Made by a program: the position numbers and the translations under genes. The notes under the pieces were generated by a model. The model was not told where the DNA came from. It did not search any database and saw only the letters and a program-made list of their open reading frames with translations. From Devosia salina (lineage in GTDB: Bacteria > Pseudomonadota > Alphaproteobacteria > Rhizobiales > Devosiaceae), in the NCBI RefSeq assembly GCF_019504385.1, contig NZ_CP080590.1, forward strand, positions 662,001 through 726,000: a stretch of DNA of 64,000 nucleotides, in the 5' to 3' direction. This document shows, one piece after another, positions 45,082 to 54,400 of this stretch (its first letter is position 1; each line of letters begins with the position of its first letter).

Positions 45082-45948
45082 CTATTTGAGGCCTGTGTGG
45101 GATAGGCCCTGGATGATGTATTTCTGGGCGAAGACGTAGACGGCGAGCACTGGCACGGTGCTGATCACCGTGCCGGCCATCAGCACGTTCCAGTCGGTGG
45201 TGTAGCGTCCCTGCAGGGAGGAGAGGCCCAGCGGCAGCGTCATCATCTGCTTGTCGCTGGTGATGATCAGGGGCCAGAGAAAGTTGTTCCAGCTTTGCAT
45301 GAAGGCAAAGATGAACAGGGTCGCCAGGGCCGGGCGCGCCAAGTGAATGGCGATGCGGAAGAAGATGCGGATATAGCCGGCGCCATCGATGAAGGCGGCT
45401 TCTTCCACTTCGCGCGGCAGCTTGAGGAAGAACTGGCGCATCAGGAAGGTGCCGAAGGCGCCGAAGCTGCCGGGCAAGATCAGAGCCTGGTAGGAATTGG
45501 TCCAGCCCAACTGCGTCATCAGCACGAAGAGCGGCGTCAACGTTACCTGTTGCGGCACCATCAGCGTGGCCAGATAGGCATAGAACAGGGTGGTGCGGCC
45601 GCGGAACGGAATGCGCGCAAAGGCATAGCCAGCCATCGCGCAGTTGAGGACCATGAGCGTGGTGCTCGCCAGCGAGACGACGAGGCTGTTGAGCAGGAAC
45701 CGTCCCATGGGCATGGTGGTGAAGGCGGTCGCATAATTGTCCAGCGTCGGCTCGGAGGGCACGAACTGAGGTGGCATCACGAAGGTGGCGCCGGTGGCCT
45801 TGAACGAGGTCGAAATCATCCAGGCGAAGGGCAGCAGCATGATGAAGGCGCCCAGCAGCAGGATGACCCAGTGGGCAAGGCTGCGCCAAGTGATGGCGGG
45901 AAACTGCCCGCGGCCACGGGCCGACTGGGGGAGGGCGAGACTGGTCAT
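45082..45948 (-). CDS. Sugar ABC transporter permease (MalG type)
   Basis: A 288-residue inner-membrane permease with six helices. The EAA loop is EEAAFIDGAGYIRIFFRIAIH and the end is FAQKYIIQGLSHTGLK. The start at 45948 overlaps the stop of the upstream MalF-type permease gene (45945-45947). Longer readings run through that gene and are not supported. Confidence 0.92.
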   Translation of the reverse strand: MTSLALPQSARGRGQFPAITWRSLAHWVILLLGAFIMLLPFAWMISTSFKATGATFVMPPQFVPSEPTLDNYATAFTTMPMGRFLLNSLVVSLASTTLMVLNCAMAGYAFARIPFRGRTTLFYAYLATLMVPQQVTLTPLFVLMTQLGWTNSYQALILPGSFGAFGTFLMRQFFLKLPREVEEAAFIDGAGYIRIFFRIAIHLARPALATLFIFAFMQSWNNFLWPLIITSDKQMMTLPLGLSSLQGRYTTDWNVLMAGTVISTVPVLAVYVFAQKYIIQGLSHTGLK

Positions 45949-46835
45949 TCCACGGCCCCCCAACGGCGCTGCGCCAGGTTCTGGACGATGGTGACGGCGA
46001 AAATGATGGCAAACAACAGCCAGGAAATCGCCGATGCATAGCCCATCTGATAGTAGCGGAAGGCGTTCTTGTAGATCAGTTCCATGACGACGCTGGTGGC
46101 GCCCGCCGGGCCGCCCTCTGTCATGATCCAAACCTGGTCGAAGACTTGGAAGGAGTTTATCAGCGAGATCGTGGTGACGAAAAAGGTCGTGGGAGCCAGG
46201 AGTGGCAGGGTGATGCGCCAGAACACGTTCAGCGGATGGATGCCGTCGATGGCGGCTGCCTCATAGAGGTTGTCCGGAATTTCCTGCAGGCCCGCGAGGT
46301 AGATGACCATCACGAAGCCGATGTCCTTCCAGACCGATGTCAGCACGATGCCGGCCATGGCCCATTGCGGATCGTAGAGCCAGCCCGGCCCCTCGATGCC
46401 CATCAGCGAAAGCCCGTAGTTGACGAGGCCGAATTCGGGATTGAGCAGCCACTTCCAGACCAGCGAGACGGCAACCCAGGAGGTCACCACCGGGATGAAG
46501 TAGATGGCGCGGAACAGCGTGCGGCCAGGAAAGGCGCGGTTGAGAAGAAGTGCCAGGCAAAGCCCGATGCCCACCACCGGCGGCAGGTAACCCAGGATGA
46601 ACAGCATGGTATTGCCCAGCGCGGTTCGGACCGCGGGGTCGCCGATCGCCTTGAAGTAGTTGGCAAAACCGACCCATTCGATGGCGGCGAACATGTCCCA
46701 GCTGGTGAAGCTCAGGGCCAGCGAGCCCAGGATCGGTCCCATGACGAAAATGGCCATGCCGACAAGACTCGGGGTCAGCAGAACGGCCAGTGCCGCATAT
46801 TTGGACCAGCCACGGGAAAAGGAGGCCGTGCTCAT
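45945..46835 (-). CDS. Sugar ABC transporter permease (MalF type)
   Basis: A 296-residue inner-membrane permease with six helices. The EAA loop is YEAAAIDGIHPLNVFWRITLP. Its ATG overlaps the regulator stop (ATGA, 46832-46835). No ATPase gene occurs in this operon, so it must borrow one, plausibly that of the rhamnoside operon at 28846-29934. Confidence 0.92.
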   Translation of the reverse strand: MSTASFSRGWSKYAALAVLLTPSLVGMAIFVMGPILGSLALSFTSWDMFAAIEWVGFANYFKAIGDPAVRTALGNTMLFILGYLPPVVGIGLCLALLLNRAFPGRTLFRAIYFIPVVTSWVAVSLVWKWLLNPEFGLVNYGLSLMGIEGPGWLYDPQWAMAGIVLTSVWKDIGFVMVIYLAGLQEIPDNLYEAAAIDGIHPLNVFWRITLPLLAPTTFFVTTISLINSFQVFDQVWIMTEGGPAGATSVVMELIYKNAFRYYQMGYASAISWLLFAIIFAVTIVQNLAQRRWGAVE

Positions 46836-47848
46836 TTTGGTACCGGCCCAACGCTCTGACGTTCGATGATCCGGGCGTCGAGCAGCGTCTCGCGCGGTGG
46901 CTTGCGGCCCTCGAGCATGTCGAGAACGATATCGCCGGCGAGCTTGCCCTTGGCCAGGATCGTCTGATCGACGGTGCTGAGCGCCGGGTAGACCATGCGC
47001 GAGACCGGAAGGTTGTCGAACCCCAACACGCTGACATCGCCGGGTATGTCGATATTGCGCTGGTGCAACCCGGTGAGGACGCCGGCAGCAATGAGGTCTG
47101 CGGTGCAGAAGGCAGCCGTGGCGCGACGGGCGACCAGCTGGTCAGCTGCATCGATGCCCCAGTCGAAGGTCACCGAACCGGCCAGAACCAGGTCTGGGTC
47201 AAAGGCGATCCCTGCGGCATCCAGAGCCAGCCGATAACCTGCAAGACGCTGCTCGATGACCCCGCCATCGCGAACCGCACCGGTGACAAGGGCGATGCGG
47301 CGGTGCCCGTGGGCAATGAGATGTTCAGTGGCCCGGCGCGCGGCCTGATCGTCAGCCACACGCAGATGGTGGACGTGGTCGTCAGTCAGGTAGGAATCCA
47401 CCAGCAGGGTGGGGAGATGGCGCTTGCGCAGCCGCTCGAACAGACCTTCGCGATAGATGCCTATGGCAATGAGCGCGTCGACATTCCACTGCGCCAGGGC
47501 GTCAACTTCGTTGGAAGTCTCGCCCAGGCCCGACAGCATCATGAAATAGCCGCGCGCGCGCAGGGCACTTTCTATGCCGGAGACCACTTCGGCATAGAAC
47601 GGATTGTCCAGCAGCAATTGGTTCTGGTCTTCAGTGAATGGAACGACGACGCCGATCAGCCGCGATGCGTTCGAGGCCAACGCACGGGCGGAGAGGTTTG
47701 GCTGGTAGCCCAGCGTCCGGATCGCCTCATTGATCCGCTCGATCGTCTCCGGCGACGCCTTGGAAGCGCGCGCATTGATGACGTTCGAGACGGTCATAGG
47801 CGACACATTTGCCGCCAGTGCAATGTCTTTGATGGTGACCCGTGCCAC
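46832..47848 (-). CDS. LacI-family regulator, first gene of the GH31 operon
   Basis: A 338-residue repressor-type protein with helix-turn-helix VTIKDIALAANVSPMTVSNV, hinge LGYQPNLSARALAS and a periplasmic-binding-like domain (GVVVPFTEDQNQLLLDNPFY, VSVLGFDNLPVSRMVYP). The start is GTG at 47848, just after GGGAGGATATGT; an ATG at 47953 would cross both candidate operators. It is coupled to the permease by ATGA, an uncommon arrangement in which regulator and transporter share one message and the regulator controls itself. Confidence 0.9.
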   Translation of the reverse strand: MARVTIKDIALAANVSPMTVSNVINARASKASPETIERINEAIRTLGYQPNLSARALASNASRLIGVVVPFTEDQNQLLLDNPFYAEVVSGIESALRARGYFMMLSGLGETSNEVDALAQWNVDALIAIGIYREGLFERLRKRHLPTLLVDSYLTDDHVHHLRVADDQAARRATEHLIAHGHRRIALVTGAVRDGGVIEQRLAGYRLALDAAGIAFDPDLVLAGSVTFDWGIDAADQLVARRATAAFCTADLIAAGVLTGLHQRNIDIPGDVSVLGFDNLPVSRMVYPALSTVDQTILAKGKLAGDIVLDMLEGRKPPRETLLDARIIERQSVGPVPK

Positions 47849-47863
47849 ACATATCCTCCCTGC

Positions 47864-47877
47864 GTATAACGCTAAAC
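47864..47877 (-). promoter_or_regulatory. Candidate LacI-type operator O2
   Basis: GTATAACGCTAAAC is an imperfect palindrome with central CG and matches the last eight bases of O1. It lies 15 bases upstream of the GTG start of the regulator, where a bound repressor would block transcription. Confidence 0.5.
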
Positions 47878-47930
47878 CTGATCTAGCGAGAAATGTCGGA
47901 TCAAGTCCGACGACCTTGTGGTTTTGCGCT

Positions 47931-47944
47931 AAACTAAGAAACAG
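47931..47944 (-). promoter_or_regulatory. Candidate LacI-type operator O1
   Basis: GTTTTGCGCTAAAC is a 14-base palindrome around a central GCGC, differing from perfect symmetry at one pair. It shares CGCTAAAC with O2, 67 bases away. It lies about 82 bases upstream of the regulator start. Confidence 0.55.
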
Positions 47945-47948
47945 TGAC

Positions 47949-48454
47949 ATCAACGTGGGCGACTGTCAATCGCCCCACGTTCGGAGGGGGCTCATAGATC
48001 GCGCCGAATTTCCGCAAGAACCGCGAAGAGGCGTTCAAGGGCGAAGAAGCCTGATCGTCAAAGGAAAGATTCGTGAAAAGGGCGGTCTCGGGGCCGCCCT
48101 TTTCACGTTCGCCGGCCCTGACCTCTGCTTCTCGACCAACCGCAATGCATTCTCCTACTCGCGAACGTGATACAGCAGAGGCGGTTTCCCAAGACCGGAA
48201 CGCGCCCCAAAAAGGTCATTGGCTTGGCGAAGTGCAATGGCTCACGAGGGGGCGGATGCGGAATGGCGGCTTAAGGGGCAGCAAAGCGCCGAGCTGACCA
48301 TCTCCAGGTGCTGATCGCTGGGGAATGAAGCGCGGTGTCCATGCTCCCGGTGTACGCAGAGGTTCCAGGTTGCGGCGTCCGAGCTGAGTTTTCAGGCAGG
48401 TCTCAGAGCGCAGAGATGCCGGCAATCTGCCATACCCTCCATGGTTGCCTTTCA
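47949..48454. other. Intergenic stretch with two hairpins, no recognised gene
   Basis: About 500 bases between the two minus-strand operons. On the plus strand there is a hairpin AACGTGGGCGA / TCGCCCCACGTT (47952-47981, one bulge). A short open stretch ending in TGA at 48052-48054 reads NFRKNREEAFKGEEA, without a start codon. A perfect hairpin follows. It may be a remnant of a gene's 3' end or a small untranslated transcript. Confidence 0.4.
48073..48106. terminator. Perfect 13-base hairpin, terminator-like
   Basis: GTGAAAAGGGCGG pairs exactly with CCGCCCTTTTCAC around an 8-base loop. The stem's A-run and T-run would make a terminator on either strand. On the plus strand no complete gene precedes it; on the minus strand it lies about 350 bases beyond the end of the response-regulator gene. 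Confidence 0.65.
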
Positions 48455-49162
48455 TCACTCGCGAATCAGGTTCCGGGCGACGTAGCCTTGGCCTCTCAAT
48501 GTCTGTATCGGCAGAGCGAGGCCCGTCGCTTCGGTGACCTTAGCGCGCAGGCGGACCAAGGCGGCATTGAGGCCGCGGTGGCCGGCGTCGGTTTCGGAAT
48601 AACCGAGCGCCTCGAGCAGATCGGCGCGGGATATGGCGCTGTCGCCGGCACGTGCCATGACATTGAGCAGCCGGCATTCGAGATTGGTCAGGGGCACGGG
48701 CGTGTTGTCCGGGGCGATGAGCCGCAGATTCTGGTTCTGGAACAGCCAGAGCTTGCCGGCAGGCGGCAGGCCGGTGTCCGGTGCGGTCTGGGTGCTCAGG
48801 CGTCGCGATAGGTTGCGAATGGCCGCTTCGAGCTCCTCGAACTCGACTGGCTTGACGAGATAGAGGTCGGCGCCGGTCTGCAGCCCGGATATTCTGTCGG
48901 CGACTGTGCCGCGCGCCGTCATGATGATGACGCCGATTTCCGGCCTTTGCTCGTGCAGGAAGCGCAGGATGGAAAGCCCGTCTTCGTCGGGTAGACCGAT
49001 ATCGAGAACGACGACATCGCAGGGCCGGCTGGCCAGAAGGCGATAGAACTGCATTGCCGTGCCCGCCGACACGGCGTTGAGGCCGGACGGATCGAAACAG
49101 TCCATAAGGCTTTCGCGCAGCGCGTCGTCGTCTTCGACCAGAATGACATTGGGAGCCAACAT
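48455..49162 (-). CDS. OmpR-type response regulator
   Basis: A 235-residue two-component regulator. The receiver domain (residues 1-115) has the acidic pocket LVEDDDALR, the phospho-acceptor Asp in VVVLDIGLPDEDG, Thr in IIMTARG and Lys in YLVKPVEF. A C-terminal winged-helix domain (about 140-230) follows, with LTNLECRLLNVMARAG and IQTLRGQGYVARNL. It lies 5 bases after the histidine-kinase gene, so the pair is cotranscribed. A likely target is the divergent autotransporter promoter. Confidence 0.93.
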   Translation of the reverse strand: MLAPNVILVEDDDALRESLMDCFDPSGLNAVSAGTAMQFYRLLASRPCDVVVLDIGLPDEDGLSILRFLHEQRPEIGVIIMTARGTVADRISGLQTGADLYLVKPVEFEELEAAIRNLSRRLSTQTAPDTGLPPAGKLWLFQNQNLRLIAPDNTPVPLTNLECRLLNVMARAGDSAISRADLLEALGYSETDAGHRGLNAALVRLRAKVTEATGLALPIQTLRGQGYVARNLIRE

Positions 49163-49167
49163 GGCGA

Positions 49168-51267
49168 TCAGGGCGCTCCGTTCTCGCGTTGGATGAGCGG
49201 CAGTGTCATGGTGGCAATGGTGCCGCCGCCGGAAGAGGCAAGGGCGATATCGCCGCCATGGGCGGTGACGATGGAACGCACCAGGTGCAGGCCAAGACCA
49301 GCGCCGGCTCGCGTCATGGTATTGGCGGCGCGGTAATATTTGTCGAAGACAAAAGGCAGGTCCCGGTCGGGAATACCAATGCCTTCATCAATGACCTTGA
49401 TCGACAGTTTGTCCTCCCCCGCAGAGGTGAGGTCGATTTCGACAATGCTGACCGCTGGAGAATACTTGAGGGCGTTCTCGACCAGGTTGCTAAGGGCGGT
49501 CTTGAGCAGAGGCGCATCCGCCAACAAAGTGAAGTTCTCGGTTTCGGGATGCTGGCGAACTGTGACTGTCCGGTCCTGATGCGCGCCGCAGGCGACCTTG
49601 ATCGCGTCGTCGACAAGTTGGCGCGCATCCAGCTCAACCAGTGTCGGCGCCAGCTTTTCGCCAGCAACGCGAAAACGCTGAAAGCTGACATCGACGATCT
49701 CGACCAGCCGCTGGATGGCTTCGTTCATGCGCTTGAGCGGGCTTGCCGGGACCGGCGACTCGTTCGCCTGGGCGAAATGCAGGACGTCGAGATTGGCGCG
49801 CAGGATGGCGACCGGCGTCCGGTATTCGTGCGAGACGGTGTCGATGAACTGCATCTGCTCGCGCGAGACGCGCCGCTCGGTTTCGAGCGCGCCCTCGAGC
49901 TCGACCGTCGCCTGTTCCAGTTCGCGGGTCCGTGCCGCAGCGATCTCGTTTGCCCGCTTCTCGGCCGATTGCGCCGCCAGCAGCGCATTTTGTTCGGCCT
50001 TGCGCCGCTCGCGTTCCGATCGGTTGATGCGGCTGCCGAGCGAAACCGTCATGGTCAGAAGATGCAGCGCTGCGCCGATCTGCAGGCCGTGGTCGACCAG
50101 GATATTGGACGGCAGCCATCCAAAATTGCGCGCGAGAAGTACCGCGATGCCAATATTCATGGGCATGAAGGACCAGAGGTAGATGCGGGCCGACAGGTTT
50201 CCCCCGAGCGCGAGGCGGAAGACCACGAATAGGGGTAAAACGGCCAAGGTCAGGTCCGCCACGATGATCTGCGAGGAAAACTCGTCCCAAAGATCGAAAA
50301 AGGCCAGCGCGATCAGCAGGAGGCCCGTTGCCGCGATGGCCCAGGTCAGGCGCCAGGCGAAGGGCGCGACCCGACGGTAGGGCACGAAGGTAGCGGCGAA
50401 GCCGTAGGCGAAAAACGTCGCCATACCAGTTGCCAGTCCGAGAAAGGGAATATGGACGTGCTGGGCAAGGCCGGGCAGCAACAGCGACGGCAATCCGGCC
50501 CGCCAGAAGGCCATGGCGCCGAGCGACAGGGAAAAGCCGGCATAGAGCAGGTAATAGCGCTCGCGTAGCCAGTACCAGAACGCGAAATTGATGCCTGCGG
50601 CGATCAGGCAGGCGCTGAAATAGCCGCCGAGATAGAGCCAGTTCGACAGCGACAGCCAGAACAGGCTTTTCGTGCTTTCGACCGACCCGCGCAGCGACAG
50701 CGTGGTCCGGTTCTCCAGGCGGATCAGAACGGAACGCGGCTCGGCGGCCGGCTTGAACGGCACGACAAAGCTCGGCAGGGCAAAATCGCGCGCCGCATCA
50801 CCACGCACGGCGCCCATCTCGAAAGCCTTGAAATCGGTCGGGTCGACCGGGCGCGCCGCATTTGCGACATAGACATCAAGCCGGTCGAGAAATGGCGGGT
50901 CGAGCACAAGGAAAAAGGCTTCGCCGGTCTCGGCCAGGTCTTGTCCGGCAGCAAGGTCGAACCGGACCCAGGCGGCGCCGGGCTTGCCGAAACCCTTGTT
51001 GTAGTCTGCGGCGACGGGCGCGAATTCCTTGGCCTCTTCCCCGAAAGCGACGTCATCGAGCGTTAGCGCGCCAGTCGGGTCGTAAAGCGCCTCGAGATGT
51101 CCCGCGAGATCGTGCGTGACGGGCGCAGGCCGATCCTGGGCGCCGACGGCCGCGGGAAAGGAGAGCATCGCCGCCAAGAAAAGTGCGCGACGAAATGCGC
51201 CCCGCCAGTCCGTCCGAAACGGTTGCGCGCGCGTTTTTTGTGCCTGCCTGAGCTGCGTCCTTCTCAT
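49168..51267 (-). CDS. 7TMR-DISM sensor histidine kinase
   Basis: A 699-residue membrane kinase. A signal-like N-terminus leads to a periplasmic 7TMR-DISM extracellular domain (residues about 40-190), then seven closely spaced helices (about 210-410), a coiled coil rich in Glu/Arg/Ala, an H-box (DTVSHEYRTPVAIL) and an HATPase domain (ENALKYSP, DEGIGIPDRDLPFVFDKYYRA, GAGLGLHLVRSI). DISM proteins sense ligands outside the membrane, in some cases carbohydrates. It precedes the response regulator and diverges from the autotransporter. Confidence 0.92.
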   Translation of the reverse strand: MRRTQLRQAQKTRAQPFRTDWRGAFRRALFLAAMLSFPAAVGAQDRPAPVTHDLAGHLEALYDPTGALTLDDVAFGEEAKEFAPVAADYNKGFGKPGAAWVRFDLAAGQDLAETGEAFFLVLDPPFLDRLDVYVANAARPVDPTDFKAFEMGAVRGDAARDFALPSFVVPFKPAAEPRSVLIRLENRTTLSLRGSVESTKSLFWLSLSNWLYLGGYFSACLIAAGINFAFWYWLRERYYLLYAGFSLSLGAMAFWRAGLPSLLLPGLAQHVHIPFLGLATGMATFFAYGFAATFVPYRRVAPFAWRLTWAIAATGLLLIALAFFDLWDEFSSQIIVADLTLAVLPLFVVFRLALGGNLSARIYLWSFMPMNIGIAVLLARNFGWLPSNILVDHGLQIGAALHLLTMTVSLGSRINRSERERRKAEQNALLAAQSAEKRANEIAAARTRELEQATVELEGALETERRVSREQMQFIDTVSHEYRTPVAILRANLDVLHFAQANESPVPASPLKRMNEAIQRLVEIVDVSFQRFRVAGEKLAPTLVELDARQLVDDAIKVACGAHQDRTVTVRQHPETENFTLLADAPLLKTALSNLVENALKYSPAVSIVEIDLTSAGEDKLSIKVIDEGIGIPDRDLPFVFDKYYRAANTMTRAGAGLGLHLVRSIVTAHGGDIALASSGGGTIATMTLPLIQRENGAP

Positions 51268-51374
51268 GGCGTCGTGTCGCTGCCTGTCACAACAATTGCT
51301 CTATCGTCATTCTCGCATGGCGACAACGCAGGTCGGGATCAACCGAACAAAAAATGCAGAAACGATAGAACCGC

Positions 51375-51405
51375 TTCGTATTTATAATACGAAATCGTAT
51401 TTATA
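51375..51405. promoter_or_regulatory. AT-rich palindrome and direct repeat before the autotransporter
   Basis: TTCGTATT-TAT-AATACGAA (51375-51393) is a perfect 19-base palindrome. CGTATTTATA recurs at 51377-51386 and 51396-51405, 19 bases apart. The surrounding 51350-51460 is strongly AT-rich in a GC-rich genome. It lies between the divergent kinase and autotransporter genes, so it may bind the neighbouring OmpR-type regulator; that link is inference. Confidence 0.55.
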
Positions 51406-51489
51406 TTCAAGTAATCACACGAAAAGAGTCGTTTTTATTTGGGTGAATCGAAGTTAATAGATGTCGTGAGGCTCGAATAAGGACGCGAC

Positions 51490-54400
51490 GTGGTGAGCAT
51501 TCACGAAACAGGAGAATGCGATCCGGACCGAACGGCACGGACGGATTTGGTTCGGGACAGCGAGTCCGCGGGGCCGGCAGCGAACTGGTGCAGGGGACGG
51601 CTGCTCACCACCAGCGCGCTCTGCACGGCGACGCTGCTGGCCTTCGGCGTCCCCGTGCAGGCGCAAGTAACCATCGACAACAAAACGGACACCGTCATCG
51701 GCACGGGTGGTGGCACGCAGGCGAGCCCTTGGAATATCGGCGGTCCTCTTACCGTTGGGGACCTCAGTTCCGGAAGGCTGGATATTACCGCTGGCGGCGA
51801 GGTCAACAATACAGCTGGCTTTATCGGCCTTATTGGAGGAAACGGCACGGTGACGGTGGATGGCACCGGCTCTACATGGACCAATTCGCAGGATATTTCT
51901 GTAGGTCATGGCGGGACCGGAAGTCTGAGCATCACGGGTGGCGGCGCGGTCAGCAATACATTTGGCTCTGTCGGCGATGTTTCAGGTTCCGTCGGCACGG
52001 TGACGGTGGACGGCGCGGGTTCCACCTGGACGAACTTGGAGACCCTTGACATTGGCTATGCCGGCACGGGGACCCTGAGCGTCACCAATGGCGGCGCGGT
52101 TGTCGCGAGTGGTCCGTGGAATGAATTGAAATACGTGAATATTGCATCAAGTTCCGGCTCCACCGGCACGCTCAATATCGGCGCGGCGGCGGGCGATGCG
52201 GCTGTGGGCGCGGGCAAGCTCACTGCGGGGGAACTCTGGTTTGGCAGCGGCACCGGCACGCTCAATTTCAACCACACCGAAGACTATTATGAATTCACGG
52301 TGGATATTTCCGGCGCGGGCACGATCAACCAGCTTTCGGGCGTAACCGATCTCTCGGGTGATTCCTCCGGCTTTACCGGCACGACGTACGCAGACGGGGG
52401 CACACTGCTCATTACCGGCCAGCTTGGCGGGTCCGGCGGTATTATCGGCAGCAGCGCCGGAACGACGGGTGACGTCTCGGTCCTTAGATCGGGGGCAAGC
52501 TGGACGACGACGACGTTACGTGTCGGCGATCAAGGCAACGGCACATTGACCATCGCCGGTGGCGGCACGGTGAGCAGCGGCGACGCGTGGATCGGTAATG
52601 CCTCCGGCGCTATCGGCACGGCAAGCGTGACCGGTGCCGGCTCAAGCCTGGCAGCTTCGAACGGCGTGGATATCGGCCGCTTCGGCACCGGAACGCTCAA
52701 TATACTGGACGGAGCGACGGTCACTGCGGGCAACGATTCCTTTATTGGCGCCAGGTCGGGCAGCAACGGCACGGTGAACGTATCGGGCGACGGGTCGAGC
52801 TTCGAAATGGGCAGCAACGATCTGTTTGCCGGTGATGAGGGCACCGGCGTTCTGAACGTCACGGAGGGCGGCGAAGTCAGCACGGCGGCGAGCTATATCG
52901 GGGACGATTCCGGGTCGTCGGGAGAGGTGACAGTTACCGGTTCAGGCTCCAAGCTGACAAATTCGGATAATCTCGTTGTCGGTTTTGAAGGCAATGGCAC
53001 GTTGAGCATCGCGGAGGGCGGTTCGGTCACCAATACCTATGGCTGGATCGGAGACGCCACCACCGCAAGCGGTACCGCGAACGTGGACGGCGATGGCTCC
53101 ATCTGGACCAACTCGCAGACCCTTATTGTCGGCAATTCCGGCGCCGGCACGCTGAACGTTACGGTCGGCGGCGCGGTCAGCAGCAATGCAGGCTATGTCG
53201 GCAACAGCACCGGTTCAGACGGCAAGGTGACGGTGGATGGCGCGGGTTCGAGCTGGATGAATGCGTCATTCCTGACCATCAGCGAAATCGGCGCTGGAAC
53301 ATTGGACATCACCAATGGCGGCGCGGTCAGCAATACCTTGGGCTTTATCGGCAGCGGAGCCGGGTCGAATGGCGCGGTGACGGTGACCGGCGCGGGTTCG
53401 ACATGGACCAATTCGGCCAATGTAGTCGTCGGGAGCATCGGAACCGGCACCCTGACCATCGCTGATGACGGGGCGGTCCGCGCGGGCGGCGGCAGCGGAA
53501 ATGTCGTGATCGCCAATGACGTGGATGCCACCGGCACGCTCAATATCGGCGCGGCGGCAGGCGATATGGCTGCAGGCGCGGGTATGCTCGACGCAGCGAA
53601 CGTCATTTTCGGCGACGGTGATGGCGCGCTGGTCTTCAACCACACGGAGGGAGACTACGACTTTGGGGCGGCGATTTCCGGTGACGGCGCGATCAACCAT
53701 CTTTCGGGCACCACAACGCTCACGGGTGACAGCTCCGGCTTTCTCGGTACCACCAATATCAGTGGCGGGTTCCTCAGGCTTGAAGGAACGCTTGGCGGCG
53801 TTTTGCGGGTGAACAATGGCGCGCTCGCCATCGACAATGGCGGTATGGCGAACTCGACGCTCGACAGCACCATAGGCGACGACACCGGCGACGTCGCCTT
53901 CGCGACAGTGACGGGTCCGGGTTCGACCTGGACGAACGCGAACGATCTCTTTGTCGGCGACTTCGGCACGGGCGTTCTCACGATTCTTGATGGCGCTTCG
54001 GTCAGCGACAACACGGCTTATGTCGGCAAAACCACCGACGGAACCGGCACGGTCACCGTGAATGGCACGGGTTCGAGCTGGGATCACAGCAGCATGTTTT
54101 CCATCGGCTATAGTGGCGAGGGGATATTGAAGGTCGAAAATGGCGGCTCGGTCAGTGCGGAAGACGGCTATATCGCCTATAACGCCGGCTCTGAGGGCAC
54201 GGTGACGGTAACCGGAGCCGGTTCGATCTGGGACACGGATGCGACCATTATCGGCGATCACGGCACCGGCCGGATCACGATTGCCGATGGCGGCGCACTC
54301 GTGACAACGAACGGCTATCTCGGCGCGGAAACCGGCACGGGGATAGCGACGGTGACCGGCAGTGGCTCGAAATGGACCAGTGCGCAGCGCCTTGTCATCG

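Noticed and set aside
40913..45139. 1408-codon open frame on the plus strand
   Set aside because: It is antisense to the GH31, binding-protein and permease genes, which have clear family motifs. Its translation is low-complexity Gly/Arg/His-rich and shows no domain. Long antisense frames are expected in GC-rich DNA.
43826..46039. 737-codon reading of the binding protein
   Set aside because: The upstream part is out of frame with the MalG-type permease gene that occupies it; the signal peptide at 45061 marks the real start.
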